In this document: positions 9,201 to 17,487 of the stretch, piece by piece | Numbering within the stretch: position 1 is the first letter of the stretch | How the letters are laid out: every line of letters starts with the position of its first letter | Source: Natrialba hulunbeirensis JCM 10989 | GTDB taxonomy: Archaea > Halobacteriota > Halobacteria > Halobacteriales > Natrialbaceae | Assembly: GCF_000337575.1 (NCBI RefSeq) | Contig: NZ_AOIM01000020.1 | Location: 1,962 to 65,961, forward strand | Direction of reading: 5' to 3' | DNA: 64,000 nt | Notes under the pieces: model-generated | What the model was told of the DNA's origin: nothing | Database searches by the model: none | The model's input: the letters and a program-made list of their open reading frames with translations, nothing else | Position numbers and translations under genes: made by a program

Positions 9201-9352
9201 GCTGCTGTGTGGAGTGTCTACTGCGTTGGGTGCCTGCTGTGTGGGTATCTGCTCTGTTAGGGTGCCTGCTGTGTGGAGGTATCTACTCTGTTAAGGTGTC
9301 TGCTGGGGGGTATCCACTGGGTCAGGTCCCTCTTGTGTCCGGGTGTCTGCTG
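9201..9352 (+). repeat. Degenerate tandem repeat, about five units of 30-34 bp
   Basis: Successive units share GCCTGCTGTGTGG...TATCTACTCTGTTA with drift. The array starts directly after the last ORB-like element, so it looks like an iteron or partition-type array belonging to the origin module. It has no conserved coding frame. Confidence 0.65.
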
Positions 9353-9474
9353 TATTTAGAAGCTGATTGTGTCCGGAGCTACCGATCAGGACCGGAGAGA
9401 GTCGACAAGGGGAGGTGATCGACAAGGATAATTGGAACCCGACATAGATTCGCCAGCACCTGTGATTCTCTTCG

Positions 9475-9720
9475 TCAATCTCTGATTGTTAGAATCCCAT
9501 CGTTTATTTTCACCTCGTTTGCGTCCGTCGGGATTCCGAATTCGAACTGTGCCTCATCGATGACGACGATTGCCGTTTCGCCGACGATGTCGAGCGTTGG
9601 TTGGCCGGCGACTTGTCCGAAGTCGACGGCGATAACCTGTTCTTCGTCGTACTGGCGGTTCGTGATCGTAATCTCGTCTTGTTCTCCTGCTGCTGCTTCT
9701 AGCTCTGGTGGTGTTTCCAT
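9475..9720 (-). CDS. Small haloarchaeal protein (DUF7127-like)
   Basis: This 81-residue very acidic protein starts METPPELEAAAGEQDE and has a beta-rich body (ITITNRQYDEEQVIAVDFG, then TAIVVIDEAQFEFGIP). It resembles small haloarchaeal proteins grouped as DUF7127, which have a compact Hsp20-like beta pattern. The ATG at 9718-9720 is chosen over the upstream alternative, which adds a cysteine-containing extension of poor character. The function is unknown. It stands alone, convergent with nothing in particular. Confidence 0.7.
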   Translation of the reverse strand: METPPELEAAAGEQDEITITNRQYDEEQVIAVDFGQVAGQPTLDIVGETAIVVIDEAQFEFGIPTDANEVKINDGILTIRD

Positions 9721-10015
9721 ACTCTGTGTTGGCGGGCAGCAATCGTAAGTACCGTGCACGAACATGCCACCTCGGTTCTGTGTCCGGTGGGGGGTTTTCG
9801 ATCGGTTGTGCTCCTGTTCTGTCTCGCCGTTAGCATGGGACCTCTCGAGTAGTGACGGTTCGGCGGAACCTGGGTCTGTATTTGGCCCGGTGTTCGCAAT
9901 ACAGCGTTTGTGGCTCCGTCTGTTCAGTCACGATTGTGGCTCTATCTGTGCAATCTGTGCAATTACGGTTGTGACTTTGCCTGTCCAATTGCGACCGAAG
10001 AGATTAGCTGGAAAA

Positions 10016-10080
10016 GAGGGCGCTAAGCCCCCATCCTCACGGAGCGAGCGGGAGCGAGCGAGTAGGGCGGGGTAGTTCAC
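10016..10080 (+). mobile_element. Solo right-end remnant of an IS200/IS605-family (TnpB) element
   Basis: The segment GGGCGCTAAGCCCCC...GTAGGGCGGGGTAGTTCAC looks like the structured 3' end of haloarchaeal tnpB elements. A C-rich arm (CCCCCATCCTCAC) pairs with a G-rich arm (GTAGGGCGGGG), with GAGCGAGCGGGAGCGAGCGA between them and TTCAC at the boundary. In intact elements this end also forms the scaffold of the guide RNA. No tnpB reading frame remains next to it. The call rests on remembered family pattern, not on an alignment. Confidence 0.5.
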
Positions 10081-10114
10081 AATAGACAGATCGATTCCCG
10101 ACAATGACGGTATC

Positions 10115-10474
10115 CTACACTCCCAGAATCGCAACGAGTGGCTCTCCTGAGAGCAGAAGCAGGACGTTGTTCACGACGAACAACGTGTACAGCGCGACCA
10201 TCGCTCCGATAAACTGGATATCCCGGGGATGTGAGAGGACGTGGCCGATTCCCATAATAATCACCGCATAGAGGCTCGCCGCCAGCGGAACACCTGCAAA
10301 GCCGAGATATTCGAAGAATAGGACTGTCACCGGATTGAGCTCGTTCGCATAGGGGACGACGAAAAACAATGTTGCAGCGACCATGTCGATAAACCATAAC
10401 GAGAGAAAGGCGACTCGCAACGGTGGCGATTCTGGCGGATCGAGATTCAGTCGTCGAACTGTTTCAACTCCCAT
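10115..10474 (-). CDS. Four-TM membrane protein (DUF5658-like)
   Basis: This is a 119-residue membrane protein with hydrophobic segments at about residues 22-42 (FLSLWFIDMVAATLFFVVPY), 50-72 (LFFEYLGFAGVPLAASLY), and 88-112 (FIGAMVALYTLFVVNNVLLLLSG). It contains the sequence ELNPVT near residue 46, reminiscent of DUF5658-type haloarchaeal proteins. There is no catalytic motif. It is divergent from the PadR-type regulator that starts at 10772, and the roughly 300 bases between them contain only the regulator's promoter. A regulatory link between the two is possible but unproven. Confidence 0.7.
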   Translation of the reverse strand: MGVETVRRLNLDPPESPPLRVAFLSLWFIDMVAATLFFVVPYANELNPVTVLFFEYLGFAGVPLAASLYAVIIMGIGHVLSHPRDIQFIGAMVALYTLFVVNNVLLLLSGEPLVAILGV

Positions 10475-10741
10475 CTGTAGTTCTCCATTGGGAGGTACAG
10501 GAATTACGTGTTGACCTTGCCTACGCTACTGTGACTGTCTCACACGCCCGCTTTCGCCGCTTTTGTCTCCGTGGTTTCTCATTACCGTCGAGTCACGTTC
10601 TCTGCTATCAATCAGTTGTTACCTGCTCTGTCATGCAGGTATGTCGTTCTTGCATTGGTCTTGTTGCACCGAATACGGAACTGGGTCGAGACAGGGTTTC
10701 GGTGGGCAAATCCTCTTTCTCGCCGTTCTGTTTCCACTATA

Positions 10742-10752
10742 TTTATTATATC
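10742..10752 (+). promoter_or_regulatory. TATA box of the PadR-like gene
   Basis: TTTATTATATC lies centred about 25 bases upstream of the ATG at 10772, implying a leaderless or near-leaderless transcript. This supports that ATG over longer in-frame readings. Confidence 0.65.
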
Positions 10753-10771
10753 TAGTTCCATACCGAATTGT

Positions 10772-11053
10772 ATGTATGACCTAACTGGGTTCCAGCGTGA
10801 CCTCCTGTACGTCGCTGCAGGACTTGATGAACCACACGGCCTCGCAATCAAAGAAGAACTCGAGAACTACTACGAGAGCGAAATCCACCACGGCCGACTC
10901 TACCCGAACCTGGATACGCTCGTCGACAAGGGACTCATCGAGAAGGGGACGGCTGACCGACGGACGAACGTCTACAGCGTTACGCGCCGCGGCCGTCGCG
11001 AACTCGAAGACCGACGTGACTGGGAGGAGCAGTACGTTTCTGAACTGGTCTGA
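10772..11053 (+). CDS. PadR-family transcriptional regulator
   Basis: This is a 93-residue winged-helix protein of the PadR family. The core reads LTGFQRDLLYVAAGLDEPHG, then the helix region IKEELENYYESEIHHGRLYPNL, where GRLYPNLDTLV is the classic PadR recognition segment. The wing follows (NVYSVTRRGRRELE). The length matches the compact haloarchaeal members that lack the long C-terminal helices. The start is fixed by the TATA box 25 bases upstream and by the family consensus, which begins with the sequence MYDLTGFQRDLLY. The ligand and targets are unknown. The next structure downstream is a pair of hairpin repeats, not a gene. Confidence 0.9.
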   Translation: MYDLTGFQRDLLYVAAGLDEPHGLAIKEELENYYESEIHHGRLYPNLDTLVDKGLIEKGTADRRTNVYSVTRRGRRELEDRRDWEEQYVSELV

Positions 11054-11090
11054 TCGGCTTACCGGTTCATAGCTGCTTGCACCCGTCAGC

Positions 11091-11171
11091 GCCCTCCCGT
11101 AGGGCATGCTTTCTTCTGCCCTTGCCAGCTAGTTCGCTGGGACCAGCCCGGTTTCGCCCTCCCGTAGGGCA
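11091..11171 (+). repeat. Pair of GCCCTCCCGTAGGGCA hairpin repeats
   Basis: An identical 16-base sequence able to form a hairpin (GCCCT...AGGGC) occurs at 11091-11106 and 11156-11171, with 49 bases between. The separating sequence can also fold. This may be the end of a lost IS200/IS605 element or a terminator pair after the PadR-like gene. Confidence 0.5.
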
Positions 11172-11300
11172 ATTTGTCCCGTGACTGCCGTCACGACTGT
11201 ATCCGTTTTCGGAATTTGAGGGGCTCAGTTGTGTCGATGGTAGCCGTGATCGCGGAACTGAGGTTGCCGATTTATGCTTTTCACGCGCGTTCTCATCTGT

Positions 11301-11861
11301 ATGGACGGCTCTACCAACGACCACGACACTGACACTGGCCACAACCATAACAACGACCACGACACTGACACCGGCCATAACCACAACAACGACCACAACG
11401 ACCACGACCACAATCACCACTCCACCAACAATCACGACACCAGTCCTGAACCCGACCGTGATCACATCCTCGTTCCCCTCGACGCAACACCACTCCTCGA
11501 GGACACCCTCTCGTATGCGTTCGACCACCACCCGAACGCACGCCTTACCGTTCTCCACGTCGCAACTGTCCCCACAGATGCACCACTCGAGTTCAGTGGT
11601 GAGCAGTCAGCGTGGCACGACAACTCCGAGGCGGTCTTCGAGCGGGCGGCCGCTCTCGCAGCGGAGCGCGATCGGTCGATCGAAACGACAGTCACCTTTG
11701 GCCAGCCAGCACGAGCGATACTCGAGTACGAACGAGATGAGGCAGTCGATGGGATCGTTCTGGGGAGTCACGGTCGCTCGCGCGTTGAGAAGTTGCTTCT
11801 CGGGAGTGTTGCAAATACGGTGTCACGGCGTGCGTCTGTTCCGGTGACGATTGTTCGGTGA
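11301..11861 (+). CDS. UspA-family protein with His/Asp-rich N-terminal extension
   Basis: This is a universal stress protein domain of about 140 residues preceded by a low-complexity extension of about 45 residues. The extension contains two copies of NDHDTDTGHNHN followed by NDHNDHDHNHH, about a dozen histidines in all. The Usp core begins HILVPLDATP and ends with the nucleotide-binding signature VLGSHGRSRVEKLLLGSVANTVSRRASVPVTIVR, including the G-2x-G-9x-G(S/T) pattern of ATP-binding members. An upstream ATG at 11274 would add nine residues (MLFTRVLIC). The His tract suggests metal binding or storage coupled to a stress protein (inference). The gene is monocistronic. Confidence 0.85.
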   Translation: MDGSTNDHDTDTGHNHNNDHDTDTGHNHNNDHNDHDHNHHSTNNHDTSPEPDRDHILVPLDATPLLEDTLSYAFDHHPNARLTVLHVATVPTDAPLEFSGEQSAWHDNSEAVFERAAALAAERDRSIETTVTFGQPARAILEYERDEAVDGIVLGSHGRSRVEKLLLGSVANTVSRRASVPVTIVR

Positions 11862-12012
11862 TTGGTTGCTGTTCCCCTGATGTTCACTTGGCGACCGATG
11901 GTCCTGTTCCCCTGTCGTTCGCTTGGCGACCGGTGGCCCTGTTGAAACTGCACTGCTGTGCACTGCTGGGTATACGAGTGTATCACCGGGCAGTAGTGGC
12001 ATCCCGCCGAAG

Positions 12013-12164
12013 CTATAGTAACAACTGCAACTAGTTCCACACTGATCGTACTTCCGCGGTTCTCGCTCATTTCACTCGTCCATTTCACTCGTCCATTTCA
12101 CTCGCTCCGAACCGAGCTGCTATCGCACAATCGGGTGTACATTGTCTTGCAGCGGCTACTATAC
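12013..12164 (+). repeat. MITE-like element, copy B
   Basis: It starts CTATAGTAACAACTGCAACTA and ends GCAGCGGCTACTATA, an imperfect inverted terminal repeat of about 18 bases. The interior contains ACTGATCGTACTTCCGCGG and three tandem units of CATTTCACTCGTC. It shares most of its length with the copy at 38080-38205. Confidence 0.75.
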
Positions 12165-12264
12165 GGTTTAGCTGAGTTATCCCGTATTACTGTCTTTCTG
12201 GACACTGACCCGGCGTGAACGCCATTGGTAACTAAGTGCGGCTACGTCTGCAATACGGATACCA

Positions 12265-13170
12265 ATGCCCGAGCGGACAACGATCGGTGTTCTGGCGGAT
12301 CCGTTCCTCTACGAGTGGCAGGTTCGTGCGATCGACCGGGTCCAGACACAGACCGACGCAGAAATTTCGGTCGTGGTCACGAACGCCGAGAAAAAAGACT
12401 GTACAGCAGAGTCGTGGAACGACTCTCGATTCGAAGCCGCAGATGTACGACGATTCGTCGACGTTGTTCGCCAGGAGCAGGCGTGGGCACTGGTCCTCGC
12501 CGAACGGGCGTTTGCGAGACGGCTTGGGGATGACCAGCATCTCTGGTATCGCCACTCGATCGATGCAATCGATCAACTCGAGGACGCAGACCACCTCGAG
12601 TGTGAGCCCCACCGTGACGGGAGCTGGTACGAGTTTCCCGACGACGTTGTGTCACGACTCGCTGAGGAGTGCGATGTATTGGTCCTCTTTGGGTTCGGTC
12701 TCTTGAAGGGGGCGGTTCTCACCGCAACTGAACACGGCATTCTGAGCTTTCCCCCCGCCGATATCCGTTCGTACCGTGGGATGGGGCCACCACCGATCTT
12801 CCACGACGGCCAGTCGATGGCCGGTTCGACACTGCAGCGACTCACCGAGTCAATCGACGGTGGAGAGGTCATCGCGTACGACGAGGTCGATATCAGTGAC
12901 TGTCACACGCTCTGGGATGTCTTCGACCGACTCGTCTCACTCCAGATCCAGTTGTTGCCGGACGGCATCGAACGGGTGTGTGACCCAGCGTTTGAGCCGA
13001 CTACCGTTCCTGACGACCAGCTCGGCGCGTTTTACCCGCGGTCGATGCGCCGCAGCCCGTCGTTTGCCGGCCGGATTCTCGCGAAAAACGTTACTGGTCG
13101 CATCCGTCGACAGGTTCGCACGCGTGTATCACTCCCAGCCATTGACCGGGCGAAGCCGGTTCGCCGATAA
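12265..13170 (+). CDS. Formyltransferase-fold protein with altered active site
   Basis: This 301-residue protein resembles the folate-dependent formyltransferase family (methionyl-tRNA formyltransferase, PurN and sugar formyltransferases). The region GILSFPPADIRSYRG (about 158-172) aligns with the family motif G-x-x-N-x-H-P-S-x-L-P-x-x-R-G, and the later SIDGGEVI (about 196-203) matches the conserved D-x-G segment. The catalytic Asn and His positions of the first motif appear as Ser161 and Pro163, while Asp198 is kept. The protein may therefore have lost formyl transfer or use a different chemistry. The C-terminus is basic (VTGRIRRQVRTR). The substrate is unknown. It is convergent with the histidine kinase gene. 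Confidence 0.7.
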   Translation: MPERTTIGVLADPFLYEWQVRAIDRVQTQTDAEISVVVTNAEKKDCTAESWNDSRFEAADVRRFVDVVRQEQAWALVLAERAFARRLGDDQHLWYRHSIDAIDQLEDADHLECEPHRDGSWYEFPDDVVSRLAEECDVLVLFGFGLLKGAVLTATEHGILSFPPADIRSYRGMGPPPIFHDGQSMAGSTLQRLTESIDGGEVIAYDEVDISDCHTLWDVFDRLVSLQIQLLPDGIERVCDPAFEPTTVPDDQLGAFYPRSMRRSPSFAGRILAKNVTGRIRRQVRTRVSLPAIDRAKPVRR

Positions 13171-13194
13171 CCATCGACTTGCAAATAACCGAGA

Positions 13195-15150
13195 CTACGC
13201 CGTTCTGGCTACAGCGGGCAGTGTGAACGAAAACGTCGCCCCGTCGCCCGGCTCCGACTCGACCCAGATCTCTCCGCCGTGGCGTTCGACGATCCGCTGA
13301 CACAGCGCAAGGCCGATCCCGGTTCCCTCGTACTCGTGGCGACTGTGTAGCCGGTCGAAGACGGTGAACACGCGCTCTTGATCGTCGTGGTCGATCCCGA
13401 TTCCGTTGTCCGTAACCGAGAGCACCCACTCTCCACCGCGTCGTCTCGAGTCGATCTCTATCTGTGGCTCCTGCTCGCCACTGTAGGTTATCGCGTTCGA
13501 CAGCAGATTCTGGAAGACCTGTCGGAGCTGACTGGCGTCACCCTCGACTCGCGGGAGGTGCCCGGTCGAAATCTTGGCACCACGTTCCTCGATACACAGC
13601 TGCAGGTCCTCGCGTACGTCGTCGATGACCGGCCCCAGATCGATTGGTTCGATGGGATTCCCTCGCGTTTCGACCCGTGAGTACGTCAGGAGGCCGTCGA
13701 TCATCCCACGCATCCGGTCTGCCCCGTTGACAGCGTACGCGAGGAACTCCTCGCCGTCATCGTCGAACTCGTCACCGTACCGGCTTTCGAGTAGCTGCAG
13801 GTAACTGGTGACCATCCGCAGCGGTTCCTGCAGGTCGTGGCTGGCCGCGTAGGCGAACTGTTCGAGGCGCTCGTTCGACTCCTCGAGTGCGTGTTCGCGC
13901 TGGCGTTGGTCGAGTTCGTAGGCGACCCACTGCGTCATGAGCTCGTGGAAGGTCCGCTCGGCATCGGTGAACGGCTGCTCTCGTGGGTCCGAACTGACGA
14001 AGAAGAACGTCCGATCGGCGCTGTTCTCGAGTTCGATCCGTGCGCCGAGATAGGCCTCGACGCCGACCGTCTCGTGTGCGATCGTCCCTTCGACGCCGGC
14101 GTTTTGCGGTGTGGTGACGCCGATTGTGGTTTCGGTGTCGGTCGTGAGTTTGCAGTAGGTTTCGGCGAGTGGGATCGCCGTGCCCGGTGAGAGCTGTTCG
14201 TGGTCGTCGCTTGCGGCCTCGATTTCGATCGTTTCCGTCGTCGGATCGATTCGTGAGAGCGCACCGAACTCGAGATCGAACCGGTCACAGCCGAGTTCGA
14301 ACAGCGACTGCAGTTTCTCTTCGAACGAGCGGTTGGGGTCGCCGGTGATCTGATTCTGGCGCTCGAGGTACTGCTGGTTCTCGTGCAGTCTATTGTTCGC
14401 TTTGGTGCGATCGAGCAGCGTTCCCATCATCCGGTCGTTCTCTCGTTTGAGCTGCTCGGGGCCGAAGAACTCCTCGGGTGGCGTATAGTAGAAATTCTTG
14501 CAGGCGATGTCGTCGTAGACGATGTGGGGGTGTGTCTTGAGTACCTTCTGGATGGTGTCCGCTGGGAACTGTGCCCGGTGGTACTGGCAGAGCGCGATCA
14601 TGTCCGTCTCTGGCAGGAGCCGATTGAGCTTGTTCTCGTAGTCGATGAGTTCGGTATGTGGGCAGCCGCCGTCGGTTGCCCAACTCATCTCTCCCGTGAT
14701 GCGGAGCCCGTCGTACTCACTCGTTGCGTCGTCGATAAGGCCGGTGAGGAGGTCGACCATGTCGTCGGCGTCGAACGCCCCGTTTCGAAGGTAGGACTCC
14801 TCGGCAGTCCATACCGTTAGCGCACCCGTCTCGCGTGCAGTGTCGGTTTCGACGCCTGCCTCACGCAGTCGGCCGAGAATCTCGTCCCGGTCGGTTTCGT
14901 CGACGATGTAGAGACACTTCTCGCCGCGCTCGAGTCCTCGTTTGATGAACGGCAGCGCTGTCTCGAACTGCTCGTCGGCAGACTCATAGATGAGAGCGAG
15001 GTGATCGTGTGAGCCGTGGTGTTCGTGTTGCCCACAGCTCTCGAGTTGCTGTGGTTTTGGGTCTGCTATCGGATTCGCTGTCGGCTGTCGTGTGCTGCGT
15101 TCTCGTTCGAAACCGAGACTGTCATCAACACGTTGTGTCGGATAACTCAT
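13195..15150 (-). CDS. Sensor histidine kinase, MEDS-GAF-HisKA-HATPase
   Basis: This is a soluble 651-residue sensor kinase with no transmembrane helix. Domains in order are an N-terminal tail; a MEDS domain at about 40-220, a sensory domain shared with DcmR-type regulators (HLALIYESADEQFETALPFI, GEMSW, CQYHRAQFP); a GAF-like domain (about 250-400); and a dimerisation/phosphoacceptor domain with ASHDLQEPLRMV, whose His is the predicted phosphorylation site. The HATPase domain follows, with N box NLLSNAITYS, G1 DNGIGI and G2 GTGIGLALC. The start ATG at 15148-15150 (MSYPTQRVDD) is preferred; the upstream in-frame alternative adds 15 atypical residues. No response regulator is adjacent, so it is an orphan kinase. 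MEDS domains are thought to sense small hydrocarbon-like or redox signals, but the ligand is unknown. Confidence 0.93.
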   Translation of the reverse strand: MSYPTQRVDDSLGFERERSTRQPTANPIADPKPQQLESCGQHEHHGSHDHLALIYESADEQFETALPFIKRGLERGEKCLYIVDETDRDEILGRLREAGVETDTARETGALTVWTAEESYLRNGAFDADDMVDLLTGLIDDATSEYDGLRITGEMSWATDGGCPHTELIDYENKLNRLLPETDMIALCQYHRAQFPADTIQKVLKTHPHIVYDDIACKNFYYTPPEEFFGPEQLKRENDRMMGTLLDRTKANNRLHENQQYLERQNQITGDPNRSFEEKLQSLFELGCDRFDLEFGALSRIDPTTETIEIEAASDDHEQLSPGTAIPLAETYCKLTTDTETTIGVTTPQNAGVEGTIAHETVGVEAYLGARIELENSADRTFFFVSSDPREQPFTDAERTFHELMTQWVAYELDQRQREHALEESNERLEQFAYAASHDLQEPLRMVTSYLQLLESRYGDEFDDDGEEFLAYAVNGADRMRGMIDGLLTYSRVETRGNPIEPIDLGPVIDDVREDLQLCIEERGAKISTGHLPRVEGDASQLRQVFQNLLSNAITYSGEQEPQIEIDSRRRGGEWVLSVTDNGIGIDHDDQERVFTVFDRLHSRHEYEGTGIGLALCQRIVERHGGEIWVESEPGDGATFSFTLPAVARTA

Positions 15151-15630
15151 AGTGGATGATAGGTGGGTTCGGGCCCGACATTCGCACGGTAGCACTGGGT
15201 GCGAAAGATCAGTACACGAGTCGGTGCATAGCTTCTCGCGCCGATGGCGACGGATTCGGTGACCGACCCGACAGCGTCACTATCGACACCGTACCAGACA
15301 CAGCGGAATAAGAGCGCGGGTTGTCCGAGGATCGAAGTGTGTGAAAGATAGAGTATGAGGGCTGTAATCCTCTTTTTCGTTACTTTCACTCCGACCTCCA
15401 CTCTTCAGCTGCGGGAGGATGTCACCCTCAATTTCTTTTCTGACTCTTCCCTCCTTCCTTGGTTCCGACTCTCACATCCTTCCTTGGTTCCGCCCCACAT
15501 CCCTTTCTTTTCCTTGCCTTCAGTTTCGTCCGCTCCCCACAGTGAACTCCCACTGTCAGTCGTCACCCCTTTTCTATCAGTCATCGAACTGCAGCGCTCG
15601 TGCAATCACTCATCCACACTGAGCAATCAC
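15151..15630. other. Intergenic region with pyrimidine-rich tract
   Basis: It contains the promoter of the histidine kinase on the minus strand and a long C/T-rich tract at about 15430-15535. Within the tract CCTTCCTTGGTTCCG is directly repeated 25 bases apart. No gene is supported. Confidence 0.5.
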
Positions 15631-16263
15631 TCATTCATCGAGATACGACTGTGCACGCTCGTCACTTACCTGCCGGAAATCCTCGTAATACTGTCCAACG
15701 GCGCTGAAATCTGCTGGCTGTTCGAGCGCGACAATCGCATCCACTGGCGCTTCGTTCTCGAGTACCTCGAGCGACCGCGGCGAGCCAACCGGCACTGCCA
15801 GGGTAACGGCCGTCGCGCCTGCGTCCGCGACCTGTCTGAGACACGCGATTGCCGTCGCACCGGTCGCTACTCCATCGTCGACGACGACCACCCGTTTCCC
15901 GTCGATTGCCGGAATCGACCCGTCACCGTCTCGATACTGGACCACTTTCTCGCGTGCGGCCTCGGCTTCGCGCGTCCGTTCACGGTCGATGTAGTCGTCT
16001 CCAACCCGCAACTGCTCGACGAGATCATCGTTGAGCCACAGGGTCCCGTCGCTAGCAACAGCACCGAGTGCCAGTTCCGGATTCCCAGGTGCGCCGATCT
16101 TCGATGCGACAACGACATCGAGTGTCGCTCCCAGTTCGTCTGCGACCGGCCGTGCGACCGGAAGCGCACCGCGTGGAATCCCGAGCACTACATCTGCCTC
16201 GATCCCTTCCGCCGCGAGGTGTGCTCCAAGCTGCTCGCCGGCGTCCGTTCGATCGGTGAACAT
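15631..16263 (-). CDS. Phosphoribosyltransferase-fold protein
   Basis: This is a 210-residue type I PRTase-like protein. The PRPP-binding signature VVVVDDGVATGATAIACLRQ is clear (about residues 135-154), preceded by a flexible-loop region containing EKVVQYR. The N-terminal part VVLGIPRGALPVARPVADELGATLDVVVASKIGAPGNPELALGAV is typical of the stand-alone predicted phosphoribosyltransferases, sometimes fused to dienelactone hydrolase domains, that are widespread in bacteria and haloarchaea. Substrate and physiological role are unknown. The ATG at 16261-16263 (MFTDRTDAG) fits the family; the upstream in-frame start adds 18 unlikely residues. It runs away from the kinase gene on the same strand, with a 480-base gap. 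Confidence 0.88.
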   Translation of the reverse strand: MFTDRTDAGEQLGAHLAAEGIEADVVLGIPRGALPVARPVADELGATLDVVVASKIGAPGNPELALGAVASDGTLWLNDDLVEQLRVGDDYIDRERTREAEAAREKVVQYRDGDGSIPAIDGKRVVVVDDGVATGATAIACLRQVADAGATAVTLAVPVGSPRSLEVLENEAPVDAIVALEQPADFSAVGQYYEDFRQVSDERAQSYLDE

Positions 16264-16359
16264 CCCTCTTCCTCTCACGTTCCCTACGCGCCCACCCTGG
16301 TTGTATGTGTCTATCACTACCCACGTCAGTAACAGCCGCTGATACTGGATGGTGACAGC

Positions 16360-16527
16360 TCAGTGCTCGCTCTCCTGTGACTCTGTTTCCTCGAGTTCTG
16401 TGAGCACCCACTCGAGTGCATCTATCTTTCCGTCGAGGTGTTTCGATCGGGGATCGTAGTAGTCACAGGAGTCTCTCGTCCGGCGCAGTGCGGTCAGTCG
16501 GTCGCGAATCTCGTCGGGAGCGGGCAT
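16360..16527 (-). CDS. Small charged helical protein
   Basis: This 55-residue protein begins MPAPDEIRDRLTALRRTRD and continues HLDGKIDALEWVLTELEE. It is strongly helical and acidic and probably forms a short coiled coil. The start at 16525-16527 is chosen because the 14-residue upstream extension reads poorly. It lies about 100 bases upstream of the phosphoribosyltransferase on the same strand and may be co-transcribed. No family is recognised by name. Confidence 0.55.
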   Translation of the reverse strand: MPAPDEIRDRLTALRRTRDSCDYYDPRSKHLDGKIDALEWVLTELEETESQESEH

Positions 16528-16957
16528 TGTATCCCGGATGGACCACAGCGAGGTGTATAAATCATTCACCGGTCGGAACCAGTCGATCTGGACAGTCTCT
16601 TGGTCTGAAACGGCGTATCTCGGTACGCTATTGGTGGATGGAGACCGTTTTCGACGGTGACTGTGAAACGAGACGGAACGGGTCGACGGTGACTGTCGAA
16701 CGGGTCGGCGGTGACTGCGGAACGAGACGAAACGAGCGTATAGGCCAGTCCAGTCTGGGATGTTGTCTACAATTTATAGGAGTAGCGCCGCTCCACCGGC
16801 GTTCCAGTGTGCCAGCGTACGGTTCTGTTGAAATTGGCGTCCAAGACGTAATGCAGCACTGCAACCCGACAACTTCGTTTGTCATATCTCGGACGCGGTG
16901 ACCTTTTGACCACTACACTGCGAATGGCCTACTCGCTGAATCTCCGGAACACAACAC
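16528..16957. repeat. Non-coding stretch with a degenerate 22-32 bp repeat
   Basis: Between 16651 and 16736 the segment TCGACGGTGACTGTGAAACG and variants recur three times (TCGACGGTGACTG, TCGGCGGTGACTG). The rest contains no supported gene. Confidence 0.5.
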
Positions 16958-17233
16958 CTACTGAACGGTTGCCATGATCGCTTCTAGTTCGTCTTTTCGG
17001 AACGATGACGGTGCTGTTTCCGGAGTCGCTTCTTCCACAACACCGACCTTCCACAGGATCCCTGCCCTCATTTCTGCTTTCGGAGGGAGACGTCCGCTTG
17101 TTTCAACCTCATACCCCACTTCATCACAAACTGCAGCGAGGTCCTCTTTCGTGAACGCTGCCGATCCCTCTCGCTCAAATCGACCGACCGCTACCCTGAT
17201 TTCATTTCGAAGTTCATCGACGGTTTGTGCCAT
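16958..17233 (-). CDS. Conserved-looking hypothetical protein
   Basis: This 91-residue protein starts MAQTVDELRNEIRVAVGRF and continues FTKEDLAAVCDEVGYEVETSG then LPPKAEMRAGILWKVG. The predicted fold is mainly helical, with a winged-helix-like spacing in the central part. The start codon at 17231-17233 is chosen because the upstream extension is proline- and cysteine-rich and unlike haloarchaeal N-termini. No family name is recognised and no motif for catalysis is visible. Confidence 0.6.
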   Translation of the reverse strand: MAQTVDELRNEIRVAVGRFEREGSAAFTKEDLAAVCDEVGYEVETSGRLPPKAEMRAGILWKVGVVEEATPETAPSSFRKDELEAIMATVQ

Positions 17234-17487
17234 ACGTGCCACGACACACACGGACACTGTCTTTGTTCCGGTCAGACACTCGTGTATCGGCGGTGGTTTC
17301 GGACCCAAAGGAACAGTCTGTCTTGTTATCTGGATCGCAGGAGTTCCAACTCTCTCTAACAGTGATGGCTCAGGGCAGGGAAAACACGTAAGAAGCAGCG
17401 ATCAATTCACTGCTGGTCGCCGAGAAGGCGTGCTGGATTCAACGGTGTCCTCTGGACAGTTCCCCGGTTTCTGGAAAAGAAGCGGAG

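Noticed and set aside
9201-9352. Possible CRISPR-like array
   Set aside because: Units are degenerate, adjoining and without unique spacers; no cas gene is nearby. They fit iteron-like repeats better.
16829-16848. IS6-like terminal repeat (GGTTCTGTTGAA)
   Set aside because: Only one short terminus resembling the family was seen, with no partner end or transposase, so chance similarity is likely.
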